Made by a program: the position numbers and the translations under genes. Below, piece after piece: positions 24,500 through 37,185 of a DNA stretch of 64,000 nucleotides. The notes below the pieces were generated by a model. The model searched no databases. It was not told the origin of the DNA and saw only the letters and a list, made by a program, of their open reading frames with translations. The stretch's first letter is position 1, and each line of letters begins with the position of its first letter. Source of the DNA: Poecilobothrus nobilitatus (taxonomy: Eukaryota > Arthropoda > Insecta > Diptera > Dolichopodidae). The DNA lies in NCBI GenBank assembly GCA_947095535.1, contig OX352773.1, forward strand, positions 261,539,590 through 261,603,589, read 5' to 3'.

Positions 24500-26065
24500 A
24501 ATAATGATACTATAATAGGTCTACCTTTTTTAATGAGCAATTTTATTATACATTTTCGCCGGCTCATTTAATTGGTAACCGATTATACTAATGCTTAGTA
24601 ATTAAATTTTTATACCCACATAATGCTAATGTTAAATAAGTTATTTGAAATTCATTTAATAACCAACATAAATTATCGAGCAATTATGTATCTTTACTCA
24701 CAAATCTCTTAAAATCTATGAGATTTGTCGATTACCGAATACTCAAACTTCACTATAGTGTGTGATATTTAAATAGGTGTGTGGTACTTATTAAATTTTA
24801 AATAAATATCACCATAAAACACATAATTATATTATTATTAATGTTGGTAATTAAAAAATTCATTATTATTGTAATTCTTATAGCTATAATTTTATTTCTC
24901 TACTTTGGGCTATTTACTCAAATGTCCCCAAGAAAATTTTGTACCATATATTAAGAAAAATATATTTTTATTAAATACCATTTTTATCACCTTCAGGATA
25001 TGAATTTATTCTAAATCAAAAAAAAAAAAAAACTCCAAATCGATTATTTTCAAATAAAATATTCATTTATTTTAGCTATGAATATTATCAGTCAGCCTGT
25101 CAATATATTCAATACCCAGAGGAGATAATTGATAAGAAACCAAAATTAAGTATTATGATGATGGCAATGGTAATAAATTTTTTTGGATGTAATTTTGTTT
25201 TTTTTTTCAGAAATATAACAAGTTATTGAAAAAAAATAATTGGTTTGTCTGCCCTAAACTAATTTAAGGTTCAAAAAAATTATTACCTTTAAAAATAATG
25301 TAAGGTAAAAAATATTATTAAGGTATAAATTTGTTAAACAAATAAAATTAATGGTGTCATTAAATTACATATAAATTTTATATTTTTATTTTATTATGAG
25401 ATAATAAAAATGAAAAATTTGACATAATTGTAAGGAAAATTTTAACAATATTTATAATAATTTAAATTTTCCTATACTTATTTATTAATCCAAGAAAATT
25501 TATTACAATTTTTATAATTTTTTTTTTTATTAAAAGTTTTTATTTATTAAAAAAAATGTAAATTTAATAATAGATTCATAAATCATAAGTTATATTTTTT
25601 GCGCATTCCTCGATAGGTGGATCTAGATAAATATCAGAAAAAAAATAAACCAGTGTCATCTAGTCTACCAAAAACTAGTCTAATTTACATTATACAGATA
25701 GATTCTGAAGTATACTTAAGCTATATTCCCGCGTCCTTATTGTGTTAGATAATCTATAAAGTTAAGTAACAATATTAAGTTGGTATTGAGAATTCCATAA
25801 AATATGAGCCAATAACCGAAAATTTAAAAATGATATGTATAATATCTTATACGCTTTTCTAACGTTGTAATATTAGATATATATAACATGAGTATTAGTT
25901 TTTCACCTATACTTTTTTTTTTAAATTGTGTTTTTAAAATCAATTCTAATCCATTGTTGAGGGGCAGTAAAATTTTTATTAAAATGCCTGATTGTCCCGA
26001 TAATTTTGACCAGTTGTAATAAAAAACCTATAATAAAGTTTTGTCCATGTTTTATCATAGGAATA
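24500..26065. other. AT-rich stretch without recognisable genes
   Basis: No gene or known repeat was recognised. Confidence 0.55.
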
Positions 26066-26224
26066 TTTTTTTTTTTTTAATGCATTTCTCTGCCACATAA
26101 GGCGTAGCTGTAAATGTTGTAAGGGGGAAAAACTTTTACGACATGTGTGGGATTCGAACCCACACTGCCACGGTGTTTACAGCGTATTTTGTACGCAATA
26201 CCCTCTAGGTCACCGAGGCCCCTG
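26066..26224 (-). mobile_element. Family G SINE, copy 3 (inverted, with tail)
   Basis: On the minus strand: head 'ggcctcggtgacctagaggg', B box GGGTTCGAATCC (26150-26161), body 'cgtaaaagtttttccccctt' and 'acaacatttacagctacgcc'. The tail 'ttatgtggcagagaaatgca' runs into an A tract (26066-26079). The tail motif recurs alone at 46793. Confidence 0.75.
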
Positions 26225-26506
26225 ATAGCAATATCTCAATGTAAATGGAAAATTTGTTTTTTTTTTTTTTCGTACTGTAAAGGAATTTGAAGAAAATCAT
26301 TTTGAAAGCGTAACAAAAAATTTTACAAAATAAAACAAAATAGATTAAAAGGTTTGACTGCTTTTCTAATGTTATAATTTGCTAGAAAATGATGCTTAAA
26401 AATACCTGTATATTTACAATGAAAATAAACAAATGCATAATTAAAAAATCAATTTTAAACAAAAATTATGTTTAATTTTATACAAATAACATATAATTTA
26501 AAAATA

Positions 26507-27357
26507 GCGAGGAAGAGTGCAGTAAGAGTAAACTGTGTTTACTCTGGAATACCCGTATGAACGTAATATATGTATATTGTTTCAATAAAACTTGCTTGAT
26601 GTTTTAGAAAATTTCAGATGTTTTAGTATCGACATTAAGTACCGAGATATATTTATGTAAATTTTGGAGTTGTATGACAGCTATCCGAAGAGAAGCTATT
26701 AAAGTTAGCTACCTTCAGATACCTAGCTTCAATAAACAATGAGTTATTTTCATATAAAGAAAGAACTTATATGGCAGCTACTCGAACTCGATGTGACTCA
26801 CTTTCCTCAAATTAAAAATAATTAGTGAGATAAATAGAAGTAGAAGGAAATGTTGGAGTTGAAGAATATGATTTTGCGGCAGACGATTGATTATTTAAAA
26901 TTTCTAATGCAATTTTTGCTATGAGTAAAATCTATGCGTCTTATAATTACCGAGATATATTTATGTAAATTTTGGAGTTGTATGACAGCTATCCGAAGAG
27001 AAGCTATTAAAGTTAGCTACCTTCAGATACCTAGCTTCAATAAACAATGAGTTATTTTCATATAAAGAAAGAACTTATATGGCAGCTACTCGAACCCGCT
27101 GGCCGAAAATACTGAATTTAAATAACAAAACTAACAATTTTGCAAAAATGACATAAAAAAAAAATCAGACTTCTAGCTTTTTTTATTTTTTAAGTTATCG
27201 TGCGAATGGATGGACAAACGTACATGGCTTAATCGACTCTTAATCGGATTCGATTCTGAGCCAATCCATACCTTTGAGTCTATATCTAGCTCAACTCCTT
27301 TCAAACGTAATGACAAATTTAGTATATCCTTGAATAGATGTTCATACGGATATAGAA
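26507..27357 (+). mobile_element. Helentron-like family D, copy 2, with foreign insert
   Basis: The 5' end 'gcgaggaagagtgcagtaag' and 3' end (degraded hairpin, 'atatccttgaatagatgttc' and 'atacggatata') define the element. A 150-bp internal stretch (26641-26790) is repeated almost exactly at 26949-27097. The two copies are separated by a 158-bp insert matching 24342-24499. Confidence 0.8.
26791..26948 (+). repeat. Templated insert copied from 24342-24499
   Basis: It has the same 158-bp length with five mismatches. It joins family D sequence abruptly at both ends and lies exactly between the two copies of a 150-bp family D segment. Confidence 0.85.
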
Positions 27358-27912
27358 ATATACATGTATGTATACTTATATAAAATAAATTATATCTCAA
27401 TATATAAAGAATGAATATTGATATTAAAATTAAAAATCACCAATAAAATAGGTAATAAAAATAACAAAGATATGAACTGTAACCAAAAATTTATGCTATA
27501 AATTTGATTGATTAAAATTTTTATATGCTGTTTATGCAATTAAAATTTCGATTTATTTTAAATTTATATTAGATATTAGAAATACTTTGAAATTTTGTAC
27601 ATTTAAAAAAACAGAAGTCGGGAAACAAATATATTGTAATAAAATTTTATGTAGAAAGCAAATTAATGTGTTAAATTTTGTTCTTAAGAATTTTCTATTA
27701 AAATCAACTTTTGTGGTTAAGAAATTTATTAGAGTTATATACATATGTATATCTCTATACATATACTTTATAAATAACAAAATGCTTAAAAATATTGCGT
27801 GATAAACCAAGAAGACAATCGGAGTCTTCAACTTCTTAAGAGCTAGCAACTCTTAGTTTTAAAAATGTTAAATTAGCATATATAAAACTGTTAAAAATTC
27901 GATTAATCCCAA

Positions 27913-28295
27913 GAACATCAAACCTTACCATATAAAACATTTCTATGACCAGTTTTAACGAATGGCTTCGAAGTTTGAAGCCCTACTGTGACAGAAGAAA
28001 ACAGTCTTCATGTCTTTAAACGAAAAATATGGTTCTGAAACAAAGATTGGATATACTTCCAGCGGTACAATAAAGAACTACAGAAATTAATTTATTGTAT
28101 AGATTTAATAATAAGATTTACGAAAATAATAATGTCTCCAATTAAGAAGTTTGGATAGCCTGGAAATAGATCTGGCAACGTTAAGGGTAGAAAATTGGGA
28201 AACAAGTACAACAGATCGAATATGTGGAAGAGATTTTTTTTCAAGAGTTTCAGACTCTCCCTGAGCTGTCAAACCAGCTGATGATGATGATTAAT
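27913..28295 (+). pseudogene. 3' end of an RTE-like non-LTR retrotransposon
   Basis: In the frame of 27949 the translation reads Y-K-T-F-L-stop-P-V-L-T-N-G-F-E-V-stop, then 'SPTVTEENSLHVFKRKI'. This matches the reverse-transcriptase C-terminal block seen in many insect non-LTR elements (...YKTLIRPVLTYGSETW...). The stop at 27946-27948 replaces Arg (CGA to TGA) and the next replaces Trp (TGG to TGA). 'RYNKELQKLI' follows near 28060 after a frame change. The element ends near 28280-28293 in a short (GAT)n run, as RTE-type elements often do. Only the 3' few hundred bases survive. Confidence 0.7.
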
Positions 28296-28904
28296 ATTTT
28301 TATATTAAATAAAAATAAATTATTATACAGTATTACTCTAAACCAAAACTATAAAAGAAAATGTTTTTATTTTTTCCTTCTTTTGCTGAAATATTTTTCA
28401 TATAACCTCCTGCACTATTGTGGCCATTTTTTATTATTTTATTATTTTTATTATTTTAAATAGCTACTAAATTCTGATTAAAAGAATAAATTTCTATAGG
28501 AAGAATTCTATATAGTATAAATATAAAAATTCTTTTGAAATTCTTTGAAACAACTTTTTTTTTTCTTCTCACGTACTTTATTGAATCAACTAACTATATT
28601 GAAATTTACAACATACTAATCTTAATAATATTTCTTCATACATACTTTATTTGACATACCAACTGAATCAAAAAACTTTTTTGATACTGGCCAAGGATAA
28701 AAAATTACGAAATTTTCAATTCAAACTTATTCAAGAAGATTATATGCGTCAATTAATGCAAATTGAAAACTAAACATACAATTCTCTAACAATCTGTTAG
28801 CAATTAAATTCATAACTAAAATCTACTATGGTATCTTAGTACTTAAAAAAAAAAAACATTATGAATAGATCACAACAAGTCATTATATAAAATAAAGTAT
28901 TTTT
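28296..28904. other. AT-rich stretch without recognisable genes
   Basis: No gene or known repeat was recognised. Confidence 0.5.
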
Positions 28905-29270
28905 AAAGCCGCACATTTCCCAAACATACAAAACTTTATGACTGTAACTTGTTTTTCTTCAAAATTTGCAAGTTTTTTTGGAATATTTTTTTTTTAAAAA
29001 GAAAATTATGAAAAACCATAGGTATGTTTTCTAGAATTTTTAGAAAACCCTTTTGAGTCATAAAAAACACCTTTTACACCTTACACAAAAAACACCACAG
29101 AATTTGGTGTTATAGTCTAAAATTTCTACCACAAAGGTCCATCATTTTTAATGATAGTTGTACATGATTAAAATATCCTTGCTTTGAAACGGTTTAAAAG
29201 TTTTGAAAAAAAAAAAGGATGAACCCAAAATGTAAAATTTAATAAGCACGTTTTTTTCTAATTTTTTAAT
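28905..29270 (+). mobile_element. Family C element, internally deleted copy
   Basis: It starts 'tttttaaagccgcacatttc', like the 5' TIR of the complete copy at 38411. It ends with 'gaaacggtttaaaagttttg' and 'aatttaataagcacgttttt', matching the 3' end. The centre is largely missing. Confidence 0.6.
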
Positions 29271-30618
29271 TGAATTTTGTAATTTGTAAAAGATTTGTAA
29301 AAAATACATATAAATACATAAATAAGCATGAGAGCTAAGAGCGTGACATCCTAAGTATAGCTCATCCTGGATTTTTTAAAATTAGCATGTATTGAATGAA
29401 CTGAATTTTAAAAATACAGCAAGAAAATAAAATCCATCCATTTTCTTTTTTAACCATATATTGAAACCACTTTAACATTTACTCATTCATTTATTTTATA
29501 AATTTATGCAGTACAGTACAGTTTTTATTTTATAGCTACATATATATTGATCCATTTCTTACTCATTCATATAGATACTAAATATATTATATTATGTACG
29601 TATACAATATGAAAATTTATTGTTGACATAATGTGCCTTAAAAATTCAACGAAGAAAAATCACCCCAAAAAAAAAAAAAAGAAAAACTACAAACAATAAT
29701 TTTGTTTCGGTCACGGTCATGGTATTTATTTTAGGAACACAAAACATTTCATAAAAATTTTCTGTCATTGTCCTTGAAATAGAAAAACTAATTTGAAATA
29801 CTCATAGAAAAATATATGTCACTCCTCATCTTCTTCATATTGCGTAAGTAGATGTATGCGTTTATGTCAGTATTTATTTTGTACACTTTTTTGAATTTTA
29901 CAGCAACTGTAAATCATTTTGTGAACTATCATAAAAAAAAAAATTTTTTTTTTTTTAGCGCAAAAAATAAATTTAAAAAGATTTACAAAAAAAAATAAAA
30001 GATAGAAGGGGGAATATTTTAACCTGACTATTTATTAACAGAGAAAAAAATTAGTGAAAGAGAAAGAATAAAACGATGTACTCTTTTCGTTTAATGATAT
30101 ACAAAATTTAGAAATAAGAAAATTTTAAAGAAATTACATACTTATAGGCAATTTTGTTTTCATTTTAAAGTAATAGGTAAAATTTTTACTTTTATTTTTA
30201 TAAATTTAGATAAAATGTTTAAGAAGTGTTTGTGTCATTGAAAACTTAAAATGAAATAACTGTTATATAGTTATTTTATTTTAGTTAATTGCATACTTAA
30301 AAGATTTAATTAGATTGCATTAAAATGCATTATTGAATATAGAAATAAGTAATATGCATTTATTTTTATTCGTGTACTTATGTGTATTTATGATACGTAC
30401 GCTTTTATCATTAAGAATTAGATGACAAACATCAAAAGAAAAATTTTCTTACTATATATTTGAATAAAATAATAAAAAAATGTATTCTAATGATTAAAGC
30501 TAAATAAAAGCAATTAAATACAAAATTTAAAAAAAAACTGACTAAACATTTTTACAAAGGTAAAAAAGATGAAAATAAGGTTCACAACTCACAAGAAACG
30601 TATTATTTCATAAAATAT
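29271..30618. other. AT-rich stretch without recognisable genes
   Basis: No gene or known repeat was recognised. Confidence 0.55.
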
Positions 30619-31065
30619 TTAAAAAGATCCAAATGTATAATTTCCCTCTTTAAAGCTGAAATAAGACAATTGGTTAGTGTTATTGCGAACCATTGTTTTA
30701 TCGGTAGACGTGTTAGAAGTTAAAGTGTGCATGTTGATCTTAACTCTAGATTTTGCAGAGGAATTAACGCTATTGTCACTTTCTTTGCACCTGCCTCTGC
30801 CTGTCAATAAAAAACAGAAATATTTTGATAGTTTCTTTTTCAAAAATTTAGGTAAATTTTCCGACATGGACCTGAGTAACTTTCAATGTTTCTTCCGTCA
30901 AAGTAATATCATTGTGGCATAAATCTAGAAAAGCTTAACAGCGATACTTGTCCCATAGGTACTTTAATTTTTTACACTGGGGACTGTGAACTTAGAATGT
31001 AGTAAGTCTTTTCTGACGTCCTGAGCAAATTCTGTAATAAACCTGACACGCTGGCCTTAAATTAT
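30619..31065 (-). pseudogene. Unrecognised coding-like island (minus strand)
   Basis: This stretch is visibly less AT-rich than its surroundings. An open minus-strand frame of 82 codons (30619-30867) contains 'KSRVKINMHTLTSNTSTDKT' and ends at TAA. It is preceded by a good splice-acceptor-like tract ('tctgttttttattgacag', minus strand). In another frame, 30860-31065 reads 'PACQVYYRICSGRQKRLTTF' and, after stops, 'LDLCHNDITLTEETLKVTQ'. Two stops interrupt it. The last part, 30619-30690, has a diverged relative at 44158-44226. It could be a decayed mobile-element gene or an exon remnant. No family was recognised and no function is claimed. Confidence 0.25.
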
Positions 31066-31277
31066 CAATCTAGGATTTATGTTTGTATTTATATTCAAGT
31101 AATCAAAGTATTAGTGAAACTAATAATACCAGAAACTAAAGATTAATCAAATATGAATAATAATTGACTTATTGGATGAAAAAAACTAAATTCAAATAAA
31201 ATTTTTTTCAATTTAATTTTACATCAATTGCTTCTTTGTTCTACCACATGATTTTGCGATACGTAAAACATTTTTGA

Positions 31278-31493
31278 CCAATAAAAAATGTTTGTACTAA
31301 ATTTACCATAACTACTTTTGATGAGGTTGGGACTAAATGGCAGCCTTTCTGTACCACGAAATATGAAAGTTTCCTTAAAGCGTTTATTGCATACTATGTA
31401 GAATCATGTAACTCAAATCAAATTATAGGTATTTCCCTAATGAAATTGAACAAGCATAAAAATTTGAATTCAAAAACAGATTACAAAAATTTT
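31278..31493 (+). other. Open frame without start codon, possible exon remnant
   Basis: A 71-codon open stretch reads 'FDEVGTKWQPFCTTKYESFL' and 'KAFIAYYVESCNSNQII', composition that looks more protein-like than neighbouring frames. It has no upstream ATG. A donor-like AG|GTATTT lies at about 31427 and a weak acceptor-like AG near 31325. No family was recognised. Confidence 0.2.
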
Positions 31494-32926
31494 TAAATTA
31501 CAAAAATGCTATCTATCTGAAGATAAATGAAAAACGAAAAAAAAAAAAATAATATTTTGAGAAAGAGGTACAAGTGAAAATAGGAATACGTAATATAGAA
31601 CTAAGAAACATGGCCACTAAAATATGCAGAAAAAACAAAAAACTAATCTTAAATAAGGGGATCAAAATTGAAATTGAAGAAAACTATCAAAGAAAAGATT
31701 GCAAAAACCGCCTTTGAATCCAAAGAAAAATGTGTGATCCAAATATAACTGAAGATGGGATATACTGATGATCTCGGAGGAGTAAGCATACAAAAAAAAT
31801 AGTTTCATTTTTGCCATTTCAGGTATTTAGACAGAAATTCTCCAGATCGTATATTGTTCTTTATAATCTTTTAAGCCTCTATATCGGCAAATGCTAAACA
31901 TTTTCTTTAGTTATAATTTGTTATAACTTATAACTATTCCCAATTATTATTATTTTACATCATTTCATGCACATTGGATATATAATCCATATTATATCCA
32001 TTTAAAGTAAATATACAGGTTGGTTGTTTCAAATCTAAATTACTTTATATGACTTATAAAACATTTACCACAACATAATATCAATATTCTGTTTATTTTT
32101 AATTCGTTCATTTTATTTTATGTTTACTAAAAAAAAAATTGCCAGAGCTTAAAATTAAATGTAATTTAAATCTTCAATCAAAAAAAAATTAGACAACCAA
32201 AATACTCCATTTTCTTTTATACAATTTTCTATAGGAATATAAAATGTAAAATGATCATACATAGCTAAACACTTTTCTTCTTTCTTCAGTTTTACATTTA
32301 AGAATTTTTAAAATGATTTTAACATTGAAAAGAAAACAACAAACAGTTTTTGTTTGAGTTTTATAAAAATGAATAAATTGAAAAATAATAAAAATTTATG
32401 TGTTACAAAATCAATACATCTTTCAGTATTAAAATAAGAATATTATTTTAGGACGCGAAATAAAATATTAATCTAATAAGTAATTTGCTTTTTTCGTTAA
32501 TTTTCTATTATATTTTATGCTAAAAAATCATTCAATATTTTTTTATTTATGTATCAAATAAAGTTTTGTTGGGGTAAATTTATTTCTTGAATCATCTTCT
32601 GCTGACCTTTTTTTAACTTTTAACTTTTTTTAAACTTTTATCATACTATTACCCAAATTTTTTTTCTCATGTTCACTCCCTCATAGGGCATATAATAAGT
32701 CATTTATTAATTTGACTAAGTTTCAGTTTCTAGAATTATTAGTTTCACTAAGCCGTTGATTACTCGGCTGTATGCTATTGTACAAGACAATGAAACGACA
32801 ATATGTTTATTTGTGCGCCATCTATTATCGTACAAGAATATTTAATTTTTTATTTTATTCTATTATAATATTACGATTTAATGTTAATCATATGTTATTG
32901 GTATATATATACTTATATATTCTTAT
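31494..32926. other. AT-rich stretch without recognisable genes
   Basis: A 37-codon frame near 31610-31720 (plus) starts 'MATKICRKNKKLILNKGIKI'. Its lysine richness is expected from AT-rich DNA. Nothing else was recognised. Confidence 0.45.
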
Positions 32927-33839
32927 TATACCCTACACATTAAGTATAGGGTATATTAACTTTGGTATGGTGTTTGTAACCACCAAAAGGAAGCGAGTTA
33001 GGTATAGACATGTATATATATTCTGAATCAAGATCCCCTCCTTTGTCAATTTAGCGATGTCCATTCGTCCGTCCGTACGCACGATAACTCAAAAAATAAT
33101 GATGCTATCTTGATGAAATTTATACTGTAGGTTAACAATGACTAAGGTAAGGCGGGGATTGTAAATGGACGAAATCGGACATTGCGTTCTAGAACCTCCC
33201 ATACAACTCGCAAAACCGAATACGCATATCTTCGAAATTAATAAAGATAGAAACTTAAAATTTTGTACGAGGGTGTTGTTTCCTGAATCCCTTATTTGTC
33301 GAAAATTTGAGATGAATTGGAGAAGCTATTCGGGTACCTCCCATACAACTCCCAAAACCGAACAAGTATATCTTCGAAATTAATAAAGATAGGAACTTCA
33401 AATTTGATACGAGGGTGCTGTTTCCTAAATCCCTGATTTGCCTAATATTTGAGATGAATTGGAGTGGTCGTTCGGGTACCTGCCACACAACTCCCAAGAC
33501 CAAACAAGCATATGTTCGAAATTAATAAATATATAAACTTGAAATTTGATATAAGAATGTTCTACCCTGTTGATGTTTCTAAAATTTGAGATGAAGTGGG
33601 GTGGTGGTCCGCGTGTCTTCACACACTTCCAAAGACCTAACAAGCATATTTTCGAATTTAATAAAGATAGAAATCTGAAATTTTGTAAAAAGGTTGTAAA
33701 AGCATTTATTTTTTTAGCTTAATTATATTAAATACCTAACTAAAATAACTTATGGATTTTTAATTTAATTTGAATTTTTTAGGTGTAGGGTATAAATAAG
33801 TCGGTTGCATCGACTTACTGTTACTTTTACTTGTTTTTA
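32927..33839 (-). mobile_element. Helentron-like family E, copy 2 (inverted)
   Basis: The terminal hairpin 32927-32955 (TATACCCTA...TAGGGTATA) marks the 3' end on the minus strand. Next come 'gcgagttaggtatagacatg', 'ttctgaatcaagatcccctc' and 'cgtccgtccgtacgcacgat' (plus-strand reading). About four tandem units of about 141 bp follow (33160-33700), each with 'gggtacctcccatacaactc' and 'cttcgaaattaataaagata'. The other end, 'aagtcggttgcatcgactta', matches the head of copy 1. Apart from its shorter array, it keeps the complete element layout. Confidence 0.8.
33160..33700 (-). repeat. About 141-bp central tandem repeats
   Basis: Four diverged copies, with the '(c)ctcccatacaactc' segment near 33196, 33338, 33480 and 33616. 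They are homologous to, but clearly different from, the 146-bp units in family E copy 1. Confidence 0.8.
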
Positions 33840-35131
33840 TTTATAAGAAAACTCTATATTATTTTTTATTAATCTATTTATGTTATTATGACCCAGCCGT
33901 AGTTTAAACTCGAGACCTTTCCAATAAAATTTTCTAAATTATTTAAACTGATCGTATAATAGTAATAGAATAGTACGATATTTGACTAATTTCTAACATT
34001 TTCCATAAACTGAGATTTTATTCATTTTTATAAAAGACCAAATATTATATTCACTTCAGTTAACACGACACACGTTTAGTCCAAACTCTCTCAATGTATC
34101 ACATATGAATTTATTGAGTTTCTTTCTTTACAGCTCGCGGTGTTTCCAATAATCATAAATTAAAAATCTCTTTATTACCTAATTTGTAGCATCAAACACA
34201 ATTTTTTTTAACTGAACTACTTTTAAATATATAAGTAAGTCTTAACTGAATTAAATAAAATATAAATAAAATATCTTTAAAATTTATAAATTTTAGAGTA
34301 AATTTTGACTTAATACTAAAAATGGTATGAATGAATATTTGAAATCGAAGCTCGCCTTATAAACAAAAAAGTTTTACAAGAAAGAGAATGTTATGAGAAT
34401 TTCATTGTATATAATTTCTAAAAATTTAGTTTATTTAAAAATTACGGGGTACAAACCCATTTTATTTTTTACTCAACATTTTTTTACTATATGCTAATAA
34501 AAAAATTTGTTTTTTATCCTGTCAATATTTTTTATTCATCGTCTAGTATTAATTTTGCATAACGAGATTTTTTGTTCCTTTTGCTTTTTTTTTAAGGACA
34601 GCAGATTCATTATAATGTAAATATGATACATAAAAAAAATTAAAGAATATTATATCAATATAAAATACCCACATATATAGAAAATTACATATATATATAT
34701 ATATGTAATAATGTATAAAAGAATAGAGATATATGAATTCAAAGAAAAGTTTGACGAAAAACTTTGCCCTTTAAATTTCACTACGCAATCTTCAAGAAAC
34801 AAATATCTTATTTTAGAAATTTAATTCTCTTACTTTTTTTAAATAGTAAATCGTAAACTAACCTAAAATAGCTAACAGAAGGAAAATAATATGCTGTATA
34901 TCTACTCCGATATTTTAATATGTAGATCCGATTAAAAGATTAATATATTGGTTTTATAAAATATTAACCTTAAACTGAAATTACAATAAAAGTCTCTTAT
35001 ACCGCTAAGAGTATAAAATTGATAAGTAACTTAAAAACGGTAATAAGATGTTCTTCAAAGAATGTATCAAACATGAAAACTTTTCGCTTTTTTTTAATTT
35101 TTTAAAAAATATATTTATACCTAGTGATTTC
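33840..35131. other. AT-rich stretch without recognisable genes
   Basis: No gene was recognised. A short (TA)n palindrome lies near 34686-34708. Confidence 0.5.
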
Positions 35132-35500
35132 AGTGATATTGACTGCGCTGTGGCTAAACAAATCTGGCCTATATTAGAAACGAGCAACTAAATTCTTATC
35201 TCTAAACCGCCCCAATATCGATAATGCAATAGGATTTCAATGGGACCTTATCCGGTCGGCAGACATACTAGAAGGCTAAGACTTCCCTAATATGATTTTT
35301 GTAGAAGCAAAGATGAAGAGGAAGAGGAATCAATCTTTTACCTTTTTGATGTCAGAAATGGACTTAATAAATTTGTAAGCAGCCCAATGGTTTAATTAGA
35401 AGAAACACTGATACAGGGTATCGCAACAGACTTAAACTGGATTAAGTGTACATCTGCAGCCCCTACCTACCTTCACGGACCAAGCAGTTCGGTGAAAGAA
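35132..35500 (+). pseudogene. C-terminal relic of a non-LTR retrotransposon (RNase H side)
   Basis: In one frame, after bridging three stops, the translation gives 'DIDCAVAKQIWPILETSN', 'PYPVGRHTRRLRLP' and 'YDFCRSKDEEEEESIFYLF'. It then gives 'LNKFVSSPMV'. This is the layout seen after the RNase H domain of several insect non-LTR elements: a GH..IGRH..RL block, then FCRxCxDEEEEE..HLLC. The second Cys, the His and the later Cys of that block are lost here. The following 100 bp, with 'gggtatcgcaacagacttaa', resembles such an element's 3' UTR. It is dead, with no upstream domains nearby. Confidence 0.65.
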
Positions 35501-36539
35501 TTCGATGACGTATAGCCAATCTGATTTCACTTTAAATAGAAATACAGAAAATCCACATAAAGGCAAAGTTCGCATAAAATCAAAAAAAAAATAATTCCAA
35601 AAAACAAAAAAAGGCCTTCTTTAACTTATAAGTTCTTGAAAATTATTCAACATCTGATATTTACAAATTGAACCAAAATTTTTTTGGTAGACTTAATAAC
35701 GCAAATGTATGGAAATAACCATCTGATGAGAATATCATTATTCTTTTATTTTACATGTATGACATGCTATTTTTATTTTGTTTCTTCGGGTATGGATACT
35801 GCAATATTTTATGAGTTGCAGAACATTACACAAAAAAAAAAAACAAAGATAAAAAAATTTGCTATTATAAAAAAAGGACAAATTGAAAAAGGTCCTTGCT
35901 ACAAAATAGAAAAATGAAATTTTTATATTTATTGAATTTTATTAAAGACTTTAAGATCAATTTATAGATTTTTTTCTTTTACTTTGAATTTAAAGACTTT
36001 CCTAAAATAAAATAAAAAATAAGAATAATATAAAAAATAAGATTAATATCTCCTTATAGATATTATATTTGTGACATTGGCTAAGTAAATCTTTACCATT
36101 ATTTTAATACATATTTCATCATTCTTCGTTTTAGATAATAATAATAAATGTATAAAAATTTGCATACAAGCTATTGTTACTTTAAAAAAAGAAAAAAAAT
36201 AAAAAAAAAAAATAAAATTTATTGTTTAAATATTCATTATTTAAATTAACGTTTAAAATCAATACAACCGCCATCTATCAACAGGCTTATTAAACAAAAG
36301 TTGAATATTCAAAGTGAAATATGTATTACATTTGAGTAATATGGCACTAATTTATATTATAAAATTCATTAATTTTAACAAACGAATGAAAAGTTTTTGA
36401 AAGATCAATACCATTTTTTTTAAAAACATAATGAATCAAACAGGAATAATGGCCAATATATCTTTAATGATAATTAGTTAACATTTAGTTGACGTTTATA
36501 TTCTTTTTCATTAAAAATATCTAAAACACCCGCACGAAT
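35501..36539. other. AT-rich stretch without recognisable genes
   Basis: No gene or known repeat was recognised. Confidence 0.5.
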
Positions 36540-36905
36540 ATAATATATGCTGTTACCATACAATTTAATCATCTTTATAAAACTTAAGATATCTGACTTA
36601 ACTAAGTCCTAGATGTATTTATGTAAATTTTGAAGTTGTATAAGCATTACTTGAATCTGTTGCAACAAATCAATTTTACAGAGTTATTACCATAAAATTT
36701 AATCATTTGTAAAATATCTGATGTCTGGTTTTATTAAGTGCCAAGATATAACAATATAAATTTCGCAACTACTCGAATCTGTTGCTTTAGACTAACCAAA
36801 TTTTGCAAAAATCGGCATAAAACTTGACAAAATTTCATATAGTTAATTTAATTACACACTGTGTTATTATCATATTAAAAAGTTAAATGGTATCAAATAG
36901 TGTAG
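36540..36905 (+). mobile_element. Helentron-like family D, old degenerate fragment
   Basis: It carries diverged D motifs in order: 'aatttaatcatctttataaa', 'tgtatttatgtaaattttga', 'agttgtataagcattacttg', 'tgctttagactaaccaaatt' and 'acactgtgttattatcatat'. Neither end is present. Confidence 0.6.
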
Positions 36906-37185
36906 ATCTAGAGGTTTTTAATGATTTTTAAAAATTTTGGTTCTTTCAAAAAAAAAAAAAACTTTAAAAGTTTAATTATAAAGGGTGATCAAATACGAGC
37001 TATATATTTTTAATTTGAAATAAAACCAAGACAATATAAGGTACCAATATATTTTTTTTATTTTTTTTAGATAACACAAATGTTTGTTTTAAGCTCATTG
37101 GGTGTTTTGTTGTTTATTGCAATAAACCTAAAAGATTTAACGTACAAGATTTAACATAAAACATTTAATATAAAAGATTTAACAT

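Noticed and set aside
34686..34708. (TA)n palindrome as a structural element
   Set aside because: It is a simple dinucleotide run, expected in DNA of this composition.
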